A stretch of DNA of 64,000 bases from Pectobacterium brasiliense (GTDB taxonomy: Bacteria > Pseudomonadota > Gammaproteobacteria > Enterobacterales > Enterobacteriaceae), in assembly GCF_013449685.1 (NCBI RefSeq), contig NZ_JACDSF010000028.1:58827-122826 (forward strand), in the 5' to 3' direction. The position numbers and the translations under genes were made by a program. This document shows, one piece after another, positions 21,467-30,979 of this stretch. The notes under the pieces were generated by a model. The model searched no databases, was not told where the DNA came from, and saw only the letters and a program-made list of their open reading frames with translations. Every line of letters begins with the position of its first letter. The stretch's first letter is position 1.

Positions 21467-23752
21467 ATGAACCAGAGCTTGCTCGTTACCAAGCGCGATG
21501 GCAGTAAAGAAAGAATCAATTTGGATAAAATCCACCGCGTCATTACCTGGGCCGCAGAAGGTTTACACAATGTCTCCGTTTCTCAGGTCGAACTGCGTTC
21601 ACACATTCAGTTTTATGACAGCATCAAAACCTCTGATATCCATGAAACCATCATTAAGGCCGCAGCCGATCTGATCTCGCGCGAAAGCCCGGATTATCAA
21701 TATCTGGCCGCGCGTCTGGCTATCTTCCATCTGCGTAAGAAAGCCTACGGCCAGTTTGAGCCGCCAGCGCTGCTGACTCACGTCACCAAAATGGTGGAAC
21801 TGGGCAAGTACGACAAACACCTGCTGGAAGACTATAGCCCCGAAGAATTTGCCCAGATGGACGCTTTCATCGATCACTGGCGTGACATGAATTTCTCCTA
21901 TGCGGCGGTAAAACAGCTGGAAGGGAAATACCTAGTACAAAACCGCGTCACCGGTGATATCTACGAAAGCGCCCAATTCCTGTACATTCTGGTCGCTGCC
22001 TGCCTGTTCTCCGGCTACCCACGTGAGACGCGTCTGGATTACGTTAAACGTTTTTATGACGCGATCTCGACGTTCAAAATTTCTCTGCCGACGCCAATCA
22101 TGGCGGGCGTACGTACGCCAACACGTCAGTTCAGCTCTTGCGTGTTGATCGAATGTGGCGACAGTCTGGATTCCATCAACGCGACCTCCAGCGCGATCGT
22201 AAAATACGTTTCCCAACGTGCCGGTATCGGCATCAACGCAGGCCGCATTCGTGCGCTCGGCAGCCCAATTCGCGGTGGTGAAGCCTTCCACACTGGCTGT
22301 ATTCCTTTCTATAAACACTTCCAGACGGCGGTGAAATCCTGCTCTCAGGGCGGCGTACGCGGCGGGGCTGCCACGCTGTTCTATCCGCTCTGGCATCTGG
22401 AAGTGGAAAGCCTGCTGGTGCTGAAAAACAACCGCGGTGTAGAAGGCAACCGCGTTCGTCACCTCGACTACGGCGTGCAGTTGAACAAACTGATGTATCA
22501 ACGTCTGGTAAAAGGTGAAGAAATTACGCTATTCAGCCCGTCTGACGTACCCGGACTGTACGATGCCTTCTTCGCCGATCAGGATGAATTCGAGCGCCTG
22601 TATGTGCAATATGAGCAGGATGACAGCATCCGCAAACAGCGCATCAAAGCGGTCGAACTGTTCTCTCTGATGATGCAGGAACGTGCTTCTACGGGTCGCA
22701 TCTATATTCAGAACGTTGACCACTGCAACACGCACAGCCCGTTCGATCCACAGATTGCCCCCGTTCGCCAGTCAAACCTGTGTCTGGAAATCGCACTGCC
22801 GACCAAGCCGCTGAACGACGTGAATGATGAAAACGGTGAAATCGCGCTGTGTACGCTGTCGGCTTTCAACCTCGGTGCCATCAACAGCTTAGACGATCTG
22901 GAAGAGCTCGCGACGCTGGCCGTGCGCGCGCTGGATGCCTTGCTGGATTATCAGGACTATCCGATTACTGCGGCAGAGCGTGGTGCGATGGGTCGCCGCA
23001 CACTGGGTATTGGTGTGATCAACTTCGCGTACTATCTGGCGAAAAATGGTGTGCGTTACTCTGACGGCAGCGCCAACAGCCTGACACACAAAACGTTTGA
23101 AGCAATTCAGTACTATCTGTTGAAGGCGTCGAATGTGCTGGCACGCGAACAAGGTGCTTGCCCGTGGTTCAATGAAACCACCTATTCGCAGGGTATTCTG
23201 CCTATCGATACCTATAAGCGCGATCTGGATGCGATCTGTAACGAACCGCTGCATCTCGACTGGGAAACACTGCGTAACGACATCAAAGCGTACGGTCTGC
23301 GTAACTCCACGCTGTCCGCGCTGATGCCGTCTGAGACGTCATCTCAGATCTCCAACGCCACCAACGGTATTGAACCACCACGCGGCCATATCAGCATCAA
23401 AGCGTCCAAAGACGGCATTCTGCGCCAGGTTGTGCCAGAGTACGAAACGCTGAAAGATGCTTACGAACTGCTGTGGGATATGCCAAATAACGATGGTTAT
23501 CTGCAACTGGTGGGGCTGATGCAGAAGTTTGTCGATCAGGCGATCTCCTCCAACACCAATTACGATCCGTCACGTTTCCCATCAGGTCGAGTGCCGATGA
23601 AACAGTTGCTGAAAGATCTGGTCACAGCCTACAAATTCGGGGTTAAAACACTGTATTACCAAAACACCCGTGACGGCGCTGAAGACGTACAAGACGACCT
23701 GTTGGCAGAACCACAGGACGACGGCTGCGAAGGCGGCGCGTGTAAGATTTAA
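21467..23752 (+). CDS. nrdA: Ribonucleoside-diphosphate reductase 1, alpha subunit
   Basis: Large catalytic subunit of class Ia ribonucleotide reductase, reducing NDPs to dNDPs in the cytoplasm. The 761 residues equal the E. coli length. They include an N-terminal ATP-cone (LLVTKRDGSKERINLDKI), the redox cysteines in SSCVLIECGDS and SNLCLEIALP, and the swinging C-terminal pair in DGCEGGACKI. It is the first gene of nrdA-nrdB-yfaE. The start at ATG 21467 follows an AGGT-type ribosome site. Confidence 0.97.
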   Translation: MNQSLLVTKRDGSKERINLDKIHRVITWAAEGLHNVSVSQVELRSHIQFYDSIKTSDIHETIIKAAADLISRESPDYQYLAARLAIFHLRKKAYGQFEPPALLTHVTKMVELGKYDKHLLEDYSPEEFAQMDAFIDHWRDMNFSYAAVKQLEGKYLVQNRVTGDIYESAQFLYILVAACLFSGYPRETRLDYVKRFYDAISTFKISLPTPIMAGVRTPTRQFSSCVLIECGDSLDSINATSSAIVKYVSQRAGIGINAGRIRALGSPIRGGEAFHTGCIPFYKHFQTAVKSCSQGGVRGGAATLFYPLWHLEVESLLVLKNNRGVEGNRVRHLDYGVQLNKLMYQRLVKGEEITLFSPSDVPGLYDAFFADQDEFERLYVQYEQDDSIRKQRIKAVELFSLMMQERASTGRIYIQNVDHCNTHSPFDPQIAPVRQSNLCLEIALPTKPLNDVNDENGEIALCTLSAFNLGAINSLDDLEELATLAVRALDALLDYQDYPITAAERGAMGRRTLGIGVINFAYYLAKNGVRYSDGSANSLTHKTFEAIQYYLLKASNVLAREQGACPWFNETTYSQGILPIDTYKRDLDAICNEPLHLDWETLRNDIKAYGLRNSTLSALMPSETSSQISNATNGIEPPRGHISIKASKDGILRQVVPEYETLKDAYELLWDMPNNDGYLQLVGLMQKFVDQAISSNTNYDPSRFPSGRVPMKQLLKDLVTAYKFGVKTLYYQNTRDGAEDVQDDLLAEPQDDGCEGGACKI

Positions 23753-23760
23753 GCCAATAA

Positions 23761-23863
23761 TGAAAGGCTGCCGATGCAGCCTTTCATCTTTTATAGTAGG
23801 CGCCGCTGCCCGTCCCTTATGGGCCTTCATACGCGGCGTTAAAAAATGCTCACGGCATTTTTT
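23761..23863 (+). promoter_or_regulatory. Two hairpins between nrdA and nrdB
   Basis: The first hairpin, 23761-23786, has an 11-bp perfect stem (TGAAAGGCTGC with GCAGCCTTTCA), followed by TCTTTT. The second, 23841-23863, pairs AAAAAATGC with GCATTTTTT and ends immediately before the nrdB ribosome site (GGAGAG). Together they look like a partial terminator or processing signal plus a structure at the nrdB translation start, which could set the NrdA:NrdB ratio. Confidence 0.6.
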
Positions 23864-23874
23864 TGGAGAGACTC

Positions 23875-25005
23875 ATGGCCTATAGCACTTTTTCACAGAA
23901 CAAAAATGACCAGTTGCTCGAACCGATGTTCTTCGGTCAATCAGTTAACGTCGCGCGTTTCGATCAGCAAAAGTATGAAATTTTCGAAAAGTTGATCGAA
24001 AAGCAGTTGTCCTTCTTCTGGCGTCCAGAAGAAGTCGACGTGTCCCGCGATCGCATCGACTATCAGGCGCTGCCCGATCATGAAAAGCATATCTTCATCA
24101 GCAACCTGAAATACCAAACGCTGCTGGATTCTATTCAGGGACGCAGCCCAAACGTGGCGCTGCTGCCGCTGATTTCTATCCCTGAGCTGGAAACCTGGGT
24201 GGAAACCTGGGCGTTCTCGGAAACCATTCACTCACGCTCCTACACGCACATCATTCGTAATATCGTGAACGATCCATCGCTGGTGTTTGACGATATCGTC
24301 ACGAACGAAGAGATTCTGAAACGTGCCAAGGATATCTCCGGTTACTACGACTCGCTGATTGAGATGACCAGCTACTATCATCTGCTGGGTGAAGGGACAC
24401 ATCAGGTGAATGGCAAGACAGTGACCGTGAATCTGCATACGCTGAAAAAGCAGCTGTATATCTGTCTGATGAGCGTAAACGCGCTCGAAGCGATTCGCTT
24501 CTACGTCAGCTTTGCCTGTTCCTTCGCTTTTGCAGAACGCGAACTGATGGAAGGCAACGCCAAAATCATCAAGCTGATTGCCCGTGATGAAGCGCTGCAC
24601 CTGACCGGCACGCAGCACATGCTGAACCTGATGCGTTCCGGCCATGACGACCCAGAAATGGCGCAGATTGCCGAAGAGTGTCAGCAAGAGTGTTATGACC
24701 TGTTCGTGCTGGCTGCTCAGCAAGAAAAAGAGTGGGCTGAATACCTGTTCCGTGATGGTTCGATGATTGGTCTGAACAAAGATATTCTGTGCCAGTACGT
24801 GGAATACATCACCAACATCCGCATGCAGGCGGTTGGGCTACCGCTGCCGTTCCAGACGCGCACCAACCCCATCCCGTGGATCAACGCTTGGCTGGTGTCC
24901 GATAACGTACAGGTCGCGCCACAGGAAGTTGAAGTCAGCTCCTATCTGGTCGGTCAGATCGATTCAGAAATCAGCGACGACGATCTGAGCGATTTCCAAC
25001 TGTAA
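23875..25005 (+). CDS. nrdB: Ribonucleoside-diphosphate reductase 1, beta subunit
   Basis: Radical-generating subunit with a di-iron centre and a stable tyrosyl radical. The 376-residue product begins [14 protein letters not shown], like E. coli NrdB. It carries the radical tyrosine in HSRSYTHII (Tyr122 when the initiator Met is not counted) and the iron ligands in ETIHSRSY and [13 protein letters not shown]. The C-terminal tail DDLSDFQL is the docking peptide for NrdA. A start 12 bp upstream is open but not conserved, while ATG at 23875 has GGAGAG in front. Confidence 0.97.
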   Translation: MAYSTFSQNKNDQLLEPMFFGQSVNVARFDQQKYEIFEKLIEKQLSFFWRPEEVDVSRDRIDYQALPDHEKHIFISNLKYQTLLDSIQGRSPNVALLPLISIPELETWVETWAFSETIHSRSYTHIIRNIVNDPSLVFDDIVTNEEILKRAKDISGYYDSLIEMTSYYHLLGEGTHQVNGKTVTVNLHTLKKQLYICLMSVNALEAIRFYVSFACSFAFAERELMEGNAKIIKLIARDEALHLTGTQHMLNLMRSGHDDPEMAQIAEECQQECYDLFVLAAQQEKEWAEYLFRDGSMIGLNKDILCQYVEYITNIRMQAVGLPLPFQTRTNPIPWINAWLVSDNVQVAPQEVEVSSYLVGQIDSEISDDDLSDFQL

Positions 25006-25008
25006 TCG

Positions 25009-25269
25009 ATGAGCAACCCAACGATCACGCTGCGCACATCCGGTGCGCAGTTTTCCTGTTCAGACGACGGCCCTTCCCTGCTGGATGTGCTGGAATCCAA
25101 CCGAGTCAGCATTGAATATCAGTGCCGCTCAGGCTATTGCGGTTCCTGTCGGCTGCGTCTGGTAAAAGGCAGAGTCGCGTATCGGCAAACCCCTCTGGCC
25201 TGCATCCAACAGGATGAAATCCTCCCCTGCTGCTGTATGCCGCAGGGCGACATCGAACTCGATATTTAG
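25009..25269 (+). CDS. yfaE: 2Fe-2S ferredoxin YfaE (NrdB maintenance)
   Basis: Small plant-type ferredoxin of 86 residues. The cluster cysteines are in the motif CRSGYCGSC, with a fourth in the C-terminal LPCCCMPQG stretch. In E. coli, YfaE reduces the NrdB di-iron site to regenerate the radical. It starts only 4 bp after the nrdB stop and is surely in the same operon. Confidence 0.93.
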   Translation: MSNPTITLRTSGAQFSCSDDGPSLLDVLESNRVSIEYQCRSGYCGSCRLRLVKGRVAYRQTPLACIQQDEILPCCCMPQGDIELDI

Positions 25270-25408
25270 CCCCGTTCTTCCCCATAGGCTAATCTCCCTC
25301 GCTCGTGCTGGCGGGCGCATTTCCTGCCCGCATTCATACTCAAGTGCGTTACACTATCTGCAGACATTGTCTTTCGACTGATATAAAACAGCTTGGAGGT
25401 TTTAAAAC

Positions 25409-26323
25409 ATGCTTACCGTCATTCCTATTTTGATCTTTGTTGCACTCATCATCGTCTGGTCAGGCATCAAAATCGTACCTCAGGGATACCAATGGACTGT
25501 GGAACGGTTTGGTCGCTATACCAAGACACTGATGCCAGGGCTGAATCTGGTCGTGCCGTTTATGGATCGCATCGGCCGCAAAATTAATATGATGGAACAG
25601 GTGCTGGATATTCCCTCTCAGGAAATTATCTCTCGCGATAATGCCAATGTAGCCATTGATGCAGTCTGCTTTATTCAGGTCATTGATCCCGCGCGTGCTG
25701 CCTATGAAGTTAGCAATCTGGAACAGGCTATCGTAAACCTCACCATGACCAACTTCCGTACCGTACTGGGCTCGATGGAACTGGACGAAATGCTGTCTCA
25801 GCGCGATAGCATCAACACCCGCTTGCTGCACATTGTTGATGAAGCCACAAACCCGTGGGGCGTGAAAATCACCCGTATTGAAATCCGCGACGTCCGCCCG
25901 CCCGCGGAACTGATTGCAGCCATGAATGCGCAGATGAAAGCAGAGCGTAACAAGCGTGCCGATATTCTGGAAGCCGAAGGGGTACGTCAGGCCGCGATCC
26001 TGAAAGCTGAAGGGGAAAAACAGTCGCAGATTCTGAAGGCCGAAGGCCAGCGCCAATCCGCCTTCCTGGAAGCCGAAGCACGTGAGCGTGCAGCCGAAGC
26101 GGAAGCACAGGCGACTAAAATGGTGTCCGAGGCCATCGCAGCAGGCAACATTCAGGCGATTAACTACTTTGTTGCCCAGAAATATACCGACGCCTTGCAG
26201 CAGATCGGCTCCTCCAATAACAGCAAAGTGATCATGATGCCGCTGGAAGCCAGCAATCTGATGGGCGCCATTGGCGGGATTACGGAACTGATTAAAGACA
26301 GCAAAGATAGCCGAGGTCACTAA
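25409..26323 (+). CDS. qmcA: SPFH/stomatin-family membrane protein QmcA
   Basis: Band-7/stomatin-like protein of 304 residues. It has an N-terminal membrane helix ([19 protein letters not shown]), the SPFH domain (about 30-200, with [20 protein letters not shown] and [21 protein letters not shown]) and a C-terminal Ala/Glu-rich coiled coil (about 165-235, [20 protein letters not shown]). In E. coli it forms large membrane microdomain assemblies and is linked to FtsH quality control. AGCTTGGAGG precedes ATG 25409. Its stop overlaps the ybbJ start (TAATG). Confidence 0.94.
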   Translation: MLTVIPILIFVALIIVWSGIKIVPQGYQWTVERFGRYTKTLMPGLNLVVPFMDRIGRKINMMEQVLDIPSQEIISRDNANVAIDAVCFIQVIDPARAAYEVSNLEQAIVNLTMTNFRTVLGSMELDEMLSQRDSINTRLLHIVDEATNPWGVKITRIEIRDVRPPAELIAAMNAQMKAERNKRADILEAEGVRQAAILKAEGEKQSQILKAEGQRQSAFLEAEARERAAEAEAQATKMVSEAIAAGNIQAINYFVAQKYTDALQQIGSSNNSKVIMMPLEASNLMGAIGGITELIKDSKDSRGH

Positions 26324-26778
26324 TGGGCATTGAACTGGTGATGGAAAATGCGCACTGGTTCTGGCTGTCGCTTGGCGGCCTGCTGTTAGCCGCCGAAATG
26401 CTGGGCGCCAGTGGCTATTTGCTGTGGAGCGGTTTATCAGCGGTATTGGTTGGGCTACTAACGTGGGTCATGCCGATGGGCTGGCCATGGCAGGGAACGA
26501 TTTTTGCCATTCTGACGATCGTTACGGCACTGCTCTGGTGGTATTGGCTGCGCAAACGGACGCTGTCACGCCCACAATCGACACTCAACCAGCGCGGGCA
26601 GCAACTGATTGGCCTGCGCGCTACGCTGACCGATCCAGTGATCAACGGTTTCGGCCGAGTAAACATCGGTGACAGCAGTTGGCGCGTGAAATCAGAACAG
26701 GATCTGCCCGTCGGTACGCCTGTTGAAGTGATTGCCATTGATGGTATCACGCTGCATGTGCGACCGGTTGAGCGCTAA
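26323..26778 (+). CDS. ybbJ: NfeD-like membrane protein YbbJ
   Basis: A 151-residue protein with three or four hydrophobic helices in the first 80 residues ([22 protein letters not shown]) and a C-terminal OB-fold of the NfeD type (about 95-148, [20 protein letters not shown]). NfeD proteins are encoded with, and work with, stomatin-family partners; the one-base overlap with qmcA agrees. The exact biochemical role is unknown. Confidence 0.9.
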   Translation: MGIELVMENAHWFWLSLGGLLLAAEMLGASGYLLWSGLSAVLVGLLTWVMPMGWPWQGTIFAILTIVTALLWWYWLRKRTLSRPQSTLNQRGQQLIGLRATLTDPVINGFGRVNIGDSSWRVKSEQDLPVGTPVEVIAIDGITLHVRPVER

Positions 26779-26791
26779 CAACACATTATTG

Positions 26792-26812
26792 GGGGAGTAG
26801 GTCTCCCCTTTA
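26792..26812. terminator. Terminator between ybbJ and cueR
   Basis: Stem GGGGAG-taggt-CTCCCC followed by TTTAT on the + strand, in the 34-bp gap between the convergent ybbJ and cueR stops. Confidence 0.75.
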
Positions 26813-27220
26813 TCACTCTTTTCTCTTTTGACAACAGCCCGCCAGATTATTGATTATCGGACAGTCTGCTCCCCCATCCCCCGGACACTGTTCGGCCAGC
26901 GCCAGCAAATGTTCACGCATCGTTTTTAGCTCTTCGATATGCATCTCGATTTCTTGCACTTTCTGCAAGGTTCGCGCTTTGACATCCGCACTTCGCCGCA
27001 GCGGATCGTTAAATAGCGTCACCAGTTCCCGGCATTCATCCAGATTAAAACCGACCTGACGCGCCTGACGCAGCAGCGTCAGCTCTTCGACATGATGTTC
27101 GTCGTAGCTGCGGTAACCATTTTCAGAACGCAGCGGCGTAGTCAGAAGTTCTTTCTCTTCATAGAAGCGAATGGTTTTACTGCTAAGACCGGTTTTTTTC
27201 GCAACATCACTGATATTCAT
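26813..27220 (-). CDS. cueR: Cu(I)-responsive MerR-type regulator CueR
   Basis: Copper(I), silver and gold sensor that distorts and activates the copA promoter. The 135 residues have the MerR winged helix-turn-helix (1-70, [21 protein letters not shown]), the dimerisation helix, and the metal-binding loop with Cys112 and Cys120 plus Ser77, all at the positions known in E. coli CueR. A further CC pair lies near residue 129. It is divergent from copA, with the operator between them. In E. coli, cueR and copA are separated by ybaS-ybaT, which are absent here. Confidence 0.95.
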   Translation of the reverse strand: MNISDVAKKTGLSSKTIRFYEEKELLTTPLRSENGYRSYDEHHVEELTLLRQARQVGFNLDECRELVTLFNDPLRRSADVKARTLQKVQEIEMHIEELKTMREHLLALAEQCPGDGGADCPIINNLAGCCQKRKE

Positions 27221-27230
27221 GATTTCCCCC

Positions 27231-27261
27231 TTGACCCTCCCCTTGCTAGAAGGTTTACCTT
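27231..27261 (+). promoter_or_regulatory. CueR-controlled copA promoter
   Basis: A -35 TTGACC (27231-27236) and -10 TACCTT (27256-27261) are separated by 19 bp, the abnormally long spacer typical of MerR-family promoters. The spacer holds the CueR dyad with CCCTTGCTAGAAGG, nearly the same as the E. coli copA operator (ACCTTGCTGGAAGG). Confidence 0.9.
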
Positions 27262-27337
27262 ACCCAATAACTAGTAGAAATCAGATGGCCGGTCAATGTC
27301 TTTCGCCGCCGGCTGTGATCACGGGAGAAAAATTACT

Positions 27338-30061
27338 ATGTCACAAACTGTCTTGTTGTCATTGCAGGGACTGACCTGCGGACACTGTGTCCAGCGCGTT
27401 AAAAAAGCACTGGATGCGCTGCCTGCGGTCGAACAAACCGACGTCACCCAACAGTACGCCAGCGTCAGCGGCGACGTTGATTCGCAGACGTTGATCGACA
27501 CCATTGAGCAGGCTGGCTACGAAGCACAGCTTGCTACTACACCAGATGTGTCTCTCCAGCTTTCCGGCCTGAGCTGCAACCACTGCGTCGCCGCTACGCG
27601 TAAAGTGCTGGAAGCTATTCCCGGCGTTGTGGCGATAGATGTCACCAAAGAGCAAGCAACCGTGTATGGCAATGTTGAGGCCACGACACTAATTAGTGCC
27701 ATTGAAGAAGCCGGCTATCACGCCAGCGTGCAGGAGAACGTTCACCCAAAAACTGAGCCGCTGGCACAGGTAGCGACAACGCCGGAAGCGCTGCCAGCGG
27801 CCGAGAGTACTCTTCCGGCAACGACAATACACGCCACTCGCGATGATGACAGCGTGCAGCTCCTGCTTCAGGGCATGAGCTGCGCCAGCTGCGTAAACCG
27901 TATACAGACAGCGCTGCAAAACGTCAGTGGCGTCACGCAGGCGCGCGTCAATCTGGCCGAACGCAGCGCGTTGGTCAGCGGTCATGCCGAGCCGGAAGCG
28001 CTGATTGCTGCCGTTGAGCAAGCAGGCTATGGCGCGGAAATTATTCAGGACGAAGAAGAACGCCGCGCGCGCCAGCAGCAAAGCTCTCAGCAGGCGATTC
28101 GCCGTTTCCAATGGCAAGCCGCGCTGGGATTGCTGCTTGGTGTGCCGCTGATGCTGTGGGGCGTACTGGGCGGCAGCATGAGCCTGACGCCGGAAAGCCA
28201 AACACCGTGGCTGGTCATCGGTATTTTGACGCTGGCGGTGATGGTGTTCGCTGGTAGTCATTTTTACCGTAACGCCTGGCGCAGCCTGAAAAACGGCACT
28301 GCGACCATGGATACGCTGGTCGCGCTGGGAACGGGTGCCGCCTGGCTTTACTCTATTACCGTTAACCTGTGGCCGGATCTTTTCCCGATGGCGGCGCGTC
28401 ACCTTTACTATGAAGCCAGCGCCATGATCATCGGTTTAATCAACCTCGGTCATGCGCTGGAACAGCGCGCTCGTCAGCGCTCTTCGCGTGCACTGGAACG
28501 GCTGCTGGATTTGACGCCGCCCACCGCACGCGTCGTGACGCCGGAAGGTGAGAAATCTATTCAACTGTCCGACGTGCAGTCCGGCATGACGCTGCGTCTG
28601 ACAACCGGCGATCGTATTCCTGTCGACGGTGAGATTTTGCAAGGTGAAGTGTGGGTAGATGAAGCCATGCTGACTGGAGAACCGATCCCGCAAGCCAAAA
28701 CGTCCGGCGATACGGTTCACGCCGGCACTCTGGTTTCCGACGGCAGCGTCCTCTTTCGTGCAGACGCGATCGGCAACCAAACGACCCTGTCGCGAATCAT
28801 CCGACTGGTCAGGCAGGCGCAAAGCAGTAAGCCTGCTATCGGCCAGCTAGCGGATCGTATTTCTGCCGTGTTTGTTCCCGTCGTCGTGGCCATTGCGCTT
28901 CTCAGCGGCGCGATCTGGTTCTTCGTAGGGCCACAGCCGCAGATGGTCTACACGCTCATTATCGTCACGACCGTTCTGATCATTGCCTGCCCCTGTGCGC
29001 TTGGGCTGGCAACGCCGATGTCGATTATTTCCGGCGTCGGACGGGCAGCAGAGTTTGGCGTGCTGGTGCGTGATGCCGATGCCTTGCAGCAGGCCAGCAA
29101 GCTGGATGTGCTGGTGTTTGACAAAACCGGTACGCTAACCGAAGGTCAGCCGCGCGTCGTGGCGATTCATACCTTCGGTGACGTAACAGAATCACAGGCG
29201 CTGGCCTGGGCGGCTTCGCTGGAGCAAGGCTCAAATCACCCGCTGGCAAAAGCGATTCTTGAACACGCAGAGAATTTGACGCTCACACAAGCCGAACAGT
29301 TCCGTACGCTGCGCGGCCTCGGCGTCAGCGGCAAGATCGGCGACGCCGACCTGCTGCTGGGGAATCCGGCGCTGCTCAAACAGCATCAGGTCGATATCAC
29401 CGCAGGTGAAGGGCTGATCAATGAACAGGCTCAGCACGGCATCACGCCGGTACTGCTTGCGGCGAATGGTCACCTCATTGCAGTGTTATCTATCCACGAT
29501 CCGCTGCGGACGGATAGCGTCAGCGCCTTGCAGCGCCTTCACCAGCAGGGCTATCAGCTCGTCATGCTAACGGGGGATAATCCGCTCACGGCGAAGAGCA
29601 TCGCGAAAGACGCGGGTATCGATCAGGTGATTGCCGGGGTGCTGCCAGACGGCAAAGCTGAAGCCATCAAAAAGCTACAGGCTCAGGGCAAACGTGTGGC
29701 GATGATTGGCGATGGAATCAACGATGCTCCGGCACTAGCACAGGCCGATGTCGGCATCGCAATGGGAGGCGGCAGCGATATCGCGATTGAAACCGCCGCC
29801 ATCACGCTGATGCGCCATAGCCTGCACGGCGTCGCCGATGCGCTGGCGCTCGCCAATGCCACGCTGCGCAATATGAAGCAAAACCTGCTGGGCGCGTTTA
29901 TCTATAACTCGCTGGGGATTCCCATTGCTGCGGGCGTACTCTACCCGCTGACTGGTACGCTACTCAGCCCGGTGGTAGCCGGTGCCGCGATGGCGCTCTC
30001 CTCCATCACGGTGGTCAGCAACGCCAACCGCCTGCTGCGTTTTAAACCTAAACGTCAGTAA
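27338..30061 (+). CDS. copA: Copper-exporting P1B-type ATPase CopA
   Basis: Inner-membrane pump exporting Cu(I) to the periplasm. From ATG 27338 (GGGAG ten bases upstream) it has 907 residues. Three N-terminal HMA domains carry GxxCxxC motifs (Cys14/17, Cys80/83, Cys182/185); E. coli CopA has two. Core ATPase motifs follow: the Cys-Pro-Cys transport motif at 551-553, phosphorylated Asp595 in DKTGTL, LTGDN and [16 protein letters not shown]. An upstream in-frame ATG (27296) would add 14 residues but lacks a ribosome site. It is regulated by CueR from the divergent operator. Confidence 0.96.
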   Translation: MSQTVLLSLQGLTCGHCVQRVKKALDALPAVEQTDVTQQYASVSGDVDSQTLIDTIEQAGYEAQLATTPDVSLQLSGLSCNHCVAATRKVLEAIPGVVAIDVTKEQATVYGNVEATTLISAIEEAGYHASVQENVHPKTEPLAQVATTPEALPAAESTLPATTIHATRDDDSVQLLLQGMSCASCVNRIQTALQNVSGVTQARVNLAERSALVSGHAEPEALIAAVEQAGYGAEIIQDEEERRARQQQSSQQAIRRFQWQAALGLLLGVPLMLWGVLGGSMSLTPESQTPWLVIGILTLAVMVFAGSHFYRNAWRSLKNGTATMDTLVALGTGAAWLYSITVNLWPDLFPMAARHLYYEASAMIIGLINLGHALEQRARQRSSRALERLLDLTPPTARVVTPEGEKSIQLSDVQSGMTLRLTTGDRIPVDGEILQGEVWVDEAMLTGEPIPQAKTSGDTVHAGTLVSDGSVLFRADAIGNQTTLSRIIRLVRQAQSSKPAIGQLADRISAVFVPVVVAIALLSGAIWFFVGPQPQMVYTLIIVTTVLIIACPCALGLATPMSIISGVGRAAEFGVLVRDADALQQASKLDVLVFDKTGTLTEGQPRVVAIHTFGDVTESQALAWAASLEQGSNHPLAKAILEHAENLTLTQAEQFRTLRGLGVSGKIGDADLLLGNPALLKQHQVDITAGEGLINEQAQHGITPVLLAANGHLIAVLSIHDPLRTDSVSALQRLHQQGYQLVMLTGDNPLTAKSIAKDAGIDQVIAGVLPDGKAEAIKKLQAQGKRVAMIGDGINDAPALAQADVGIAMGGGSDIAIETAAITLMRHSLHGVADALALANATLRNMKQNLLGAFIYNSLGIPIAAGVLYPLTGTLLSPVVAGAAMALSSITVVSNANRLLRFKPKRQ

Positions 30062-30064
30062 TGC

Positions 30065-30098
30065 AAACGCGGCACGTCTCAACAACGTGCCGCGTTTT
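30065..30098 (+). terminator. Intrinsic terminator of copA
   Basis: A 13-bp perfect stem (AAACGCGGCACGT with ACGTGCCGCGTTT), 7-nt loop, then TACTTT; it starts 4 bp after the copA stop. Confidence 0.9.
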
Positions 30099-30156
30099 AC
30101 TTTGCCGGGCATCGTCACGATTTTTCTCGCCTGTAGCCAGACCAATTCAGCCGCGC

Positions 30157-30588
30157 TCATTCCAACTCATGGCGTGCGGCTTCTGCCAAAAAATGGCTGC
30201 GATCGCGATAAGTACCCGGCTGCTCTCGCACGCGATTATCAATACGCTGTATCAACGTATCGGGAAGAGAAATGTTCAATCGCTGTGGCTTTCCCTCAAA
30301 AGCCGATAGATCGACATCCAGCACGAACCAACTATCGTAGTCCGCAAAATCTGGCATCGCCGCATAGATGAGGTGTCCAGCGTCATTAAGTCGTCTAATG
30401 TCCAGATTTCCACGGCTCACGGCTTCATCAATAAGGGTTAAAATCGCTTCCCGCGCCATGCGTGCAATCTCTTGCTGGCTGTCCGCCGCAGAGAAGCAGC
30501 CGTAATCATCAGTACACAATGCCGGAACGATCAGCCCATATGCCGTAGCATCATCTTTTGGCGTTTCTACACCGACTGAAAAAAACAT
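30157..30588 (-). CDS. hicB: HicB-type antitoxin
   Basis: Antitoxin and likely autorepressor of the adjacent HicA. The 143 residues start at ATG 30588, with GGAGG five bases before it. The N-terminal part is a partial RNase-H-like HicB domain (MFFSVGVETPKDDATAYGLIVPAL). The C-terminal part contains a ribbon-helix-helix DNA-binding segment (QRLNISLPDTLIQRIDNRV) that would bind the hicAB promoter. The frame stays open upstream through hicA, but that extension has no ribosome site and overlaps HicA coding sequence. The order toxin then antitoxin is normal for hicAB. Confidence 0.88.
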   Translation of the reverse strand: MFFSVGVETPKDDATAYGLIVPALCTDDYGCFSAADSQQEIARMAREAILTLIDEAVSRGNLDIRRLNDAGHLIYAAMPDFADYDSWFVLDVDLSAFEGKPQRLNISLPDTLIQRIDNRVREQPGTYRDRSHFLAEAARHELE

Positions 30589-30602
30589 ATTGCCTCCGAA
30601 AA

Positions 30603-30623
30603 GGCGGGGATCAGATCCCCGCC
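30603..30623 (-). promoter_or_regulatory. Perfect inverted repeat at the hicA stop / hicB leader
   Basis: GGCGGGGATC and GATCCCCGCC flank a single base, a 10-bp perfect dyad that contains the hicA stop codon. On the minus strand it is followed by TTTT and then the hicB ribosome site. It could be a weak terminator that limits hicB read-through, an mRNA stability element, or an operator. Confidence 0.65.
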
Positions 30624-30793
30624 ATTTTTTTGATGGATTTGACAGTTCCAAGTGGTAAATCCTTTTTTGGATGCGGCACTGGAAACGTTTTTCCAGTAAT
30701 AGGTGACCACCATATTTGGTGACTCCCGCCGTTATGCCGTTTGCACTCACAACCTGCCGCTGCCAGCTCCTTTATCAGGTCGGTTGATTTCAT
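30611..30793 (-). CDS. hicA: HicA-type mRNA interferase toxin
   Basis: A 60-residue double-stranded-RNA-binding-fold toxin that cleaves mRNA when not bound by HicB. The start is ATG 30793, preceded by AGGAGG; longer upstream starts are poorly supported. Family features are the N-terminal KSTDLIKELAAAGC helix, the catalytic-type His25 in NGGSHQIW, and the PVPHPKKDLPLGTVKSIKKMAGI C-terminal half. It is upstream of hicB on the same strand. The pair occupies the copA-ybaP junction, where E. coli carries the unrelated ybaQ. Confidence 0.9.
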   Translation of the reverse strand: MKSTDLIKELAAAGCECKRHNGGSHQIWWSPITGKTFPVPHPKKDLPLGTVKSIKKMAGI

Positions 30794-30979
30794 GTATCCT
30801 CCTAACCTGATTTTTATTATACACACCAATACACACTCATCAATGTTTTACGCCTAGGGAGAATCGATAGGAAGTGAGTAGACAAACACGTAGGCTTCCG
30901 TGCCCTTAGGATTGGTATACCTTGTATTGTTCCGCGTCTAGCGTTTAGCATAGTTATTCCACATCAGGAGGCGGAATCA

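Noticed and set aside
30589..30750. A longer HicB with 54 extra N-terminal residues
   Set aside because: The extension lies within hicA coding sequence and the hairpin; GGAGG before ATG 30588 gives a normal HicB.
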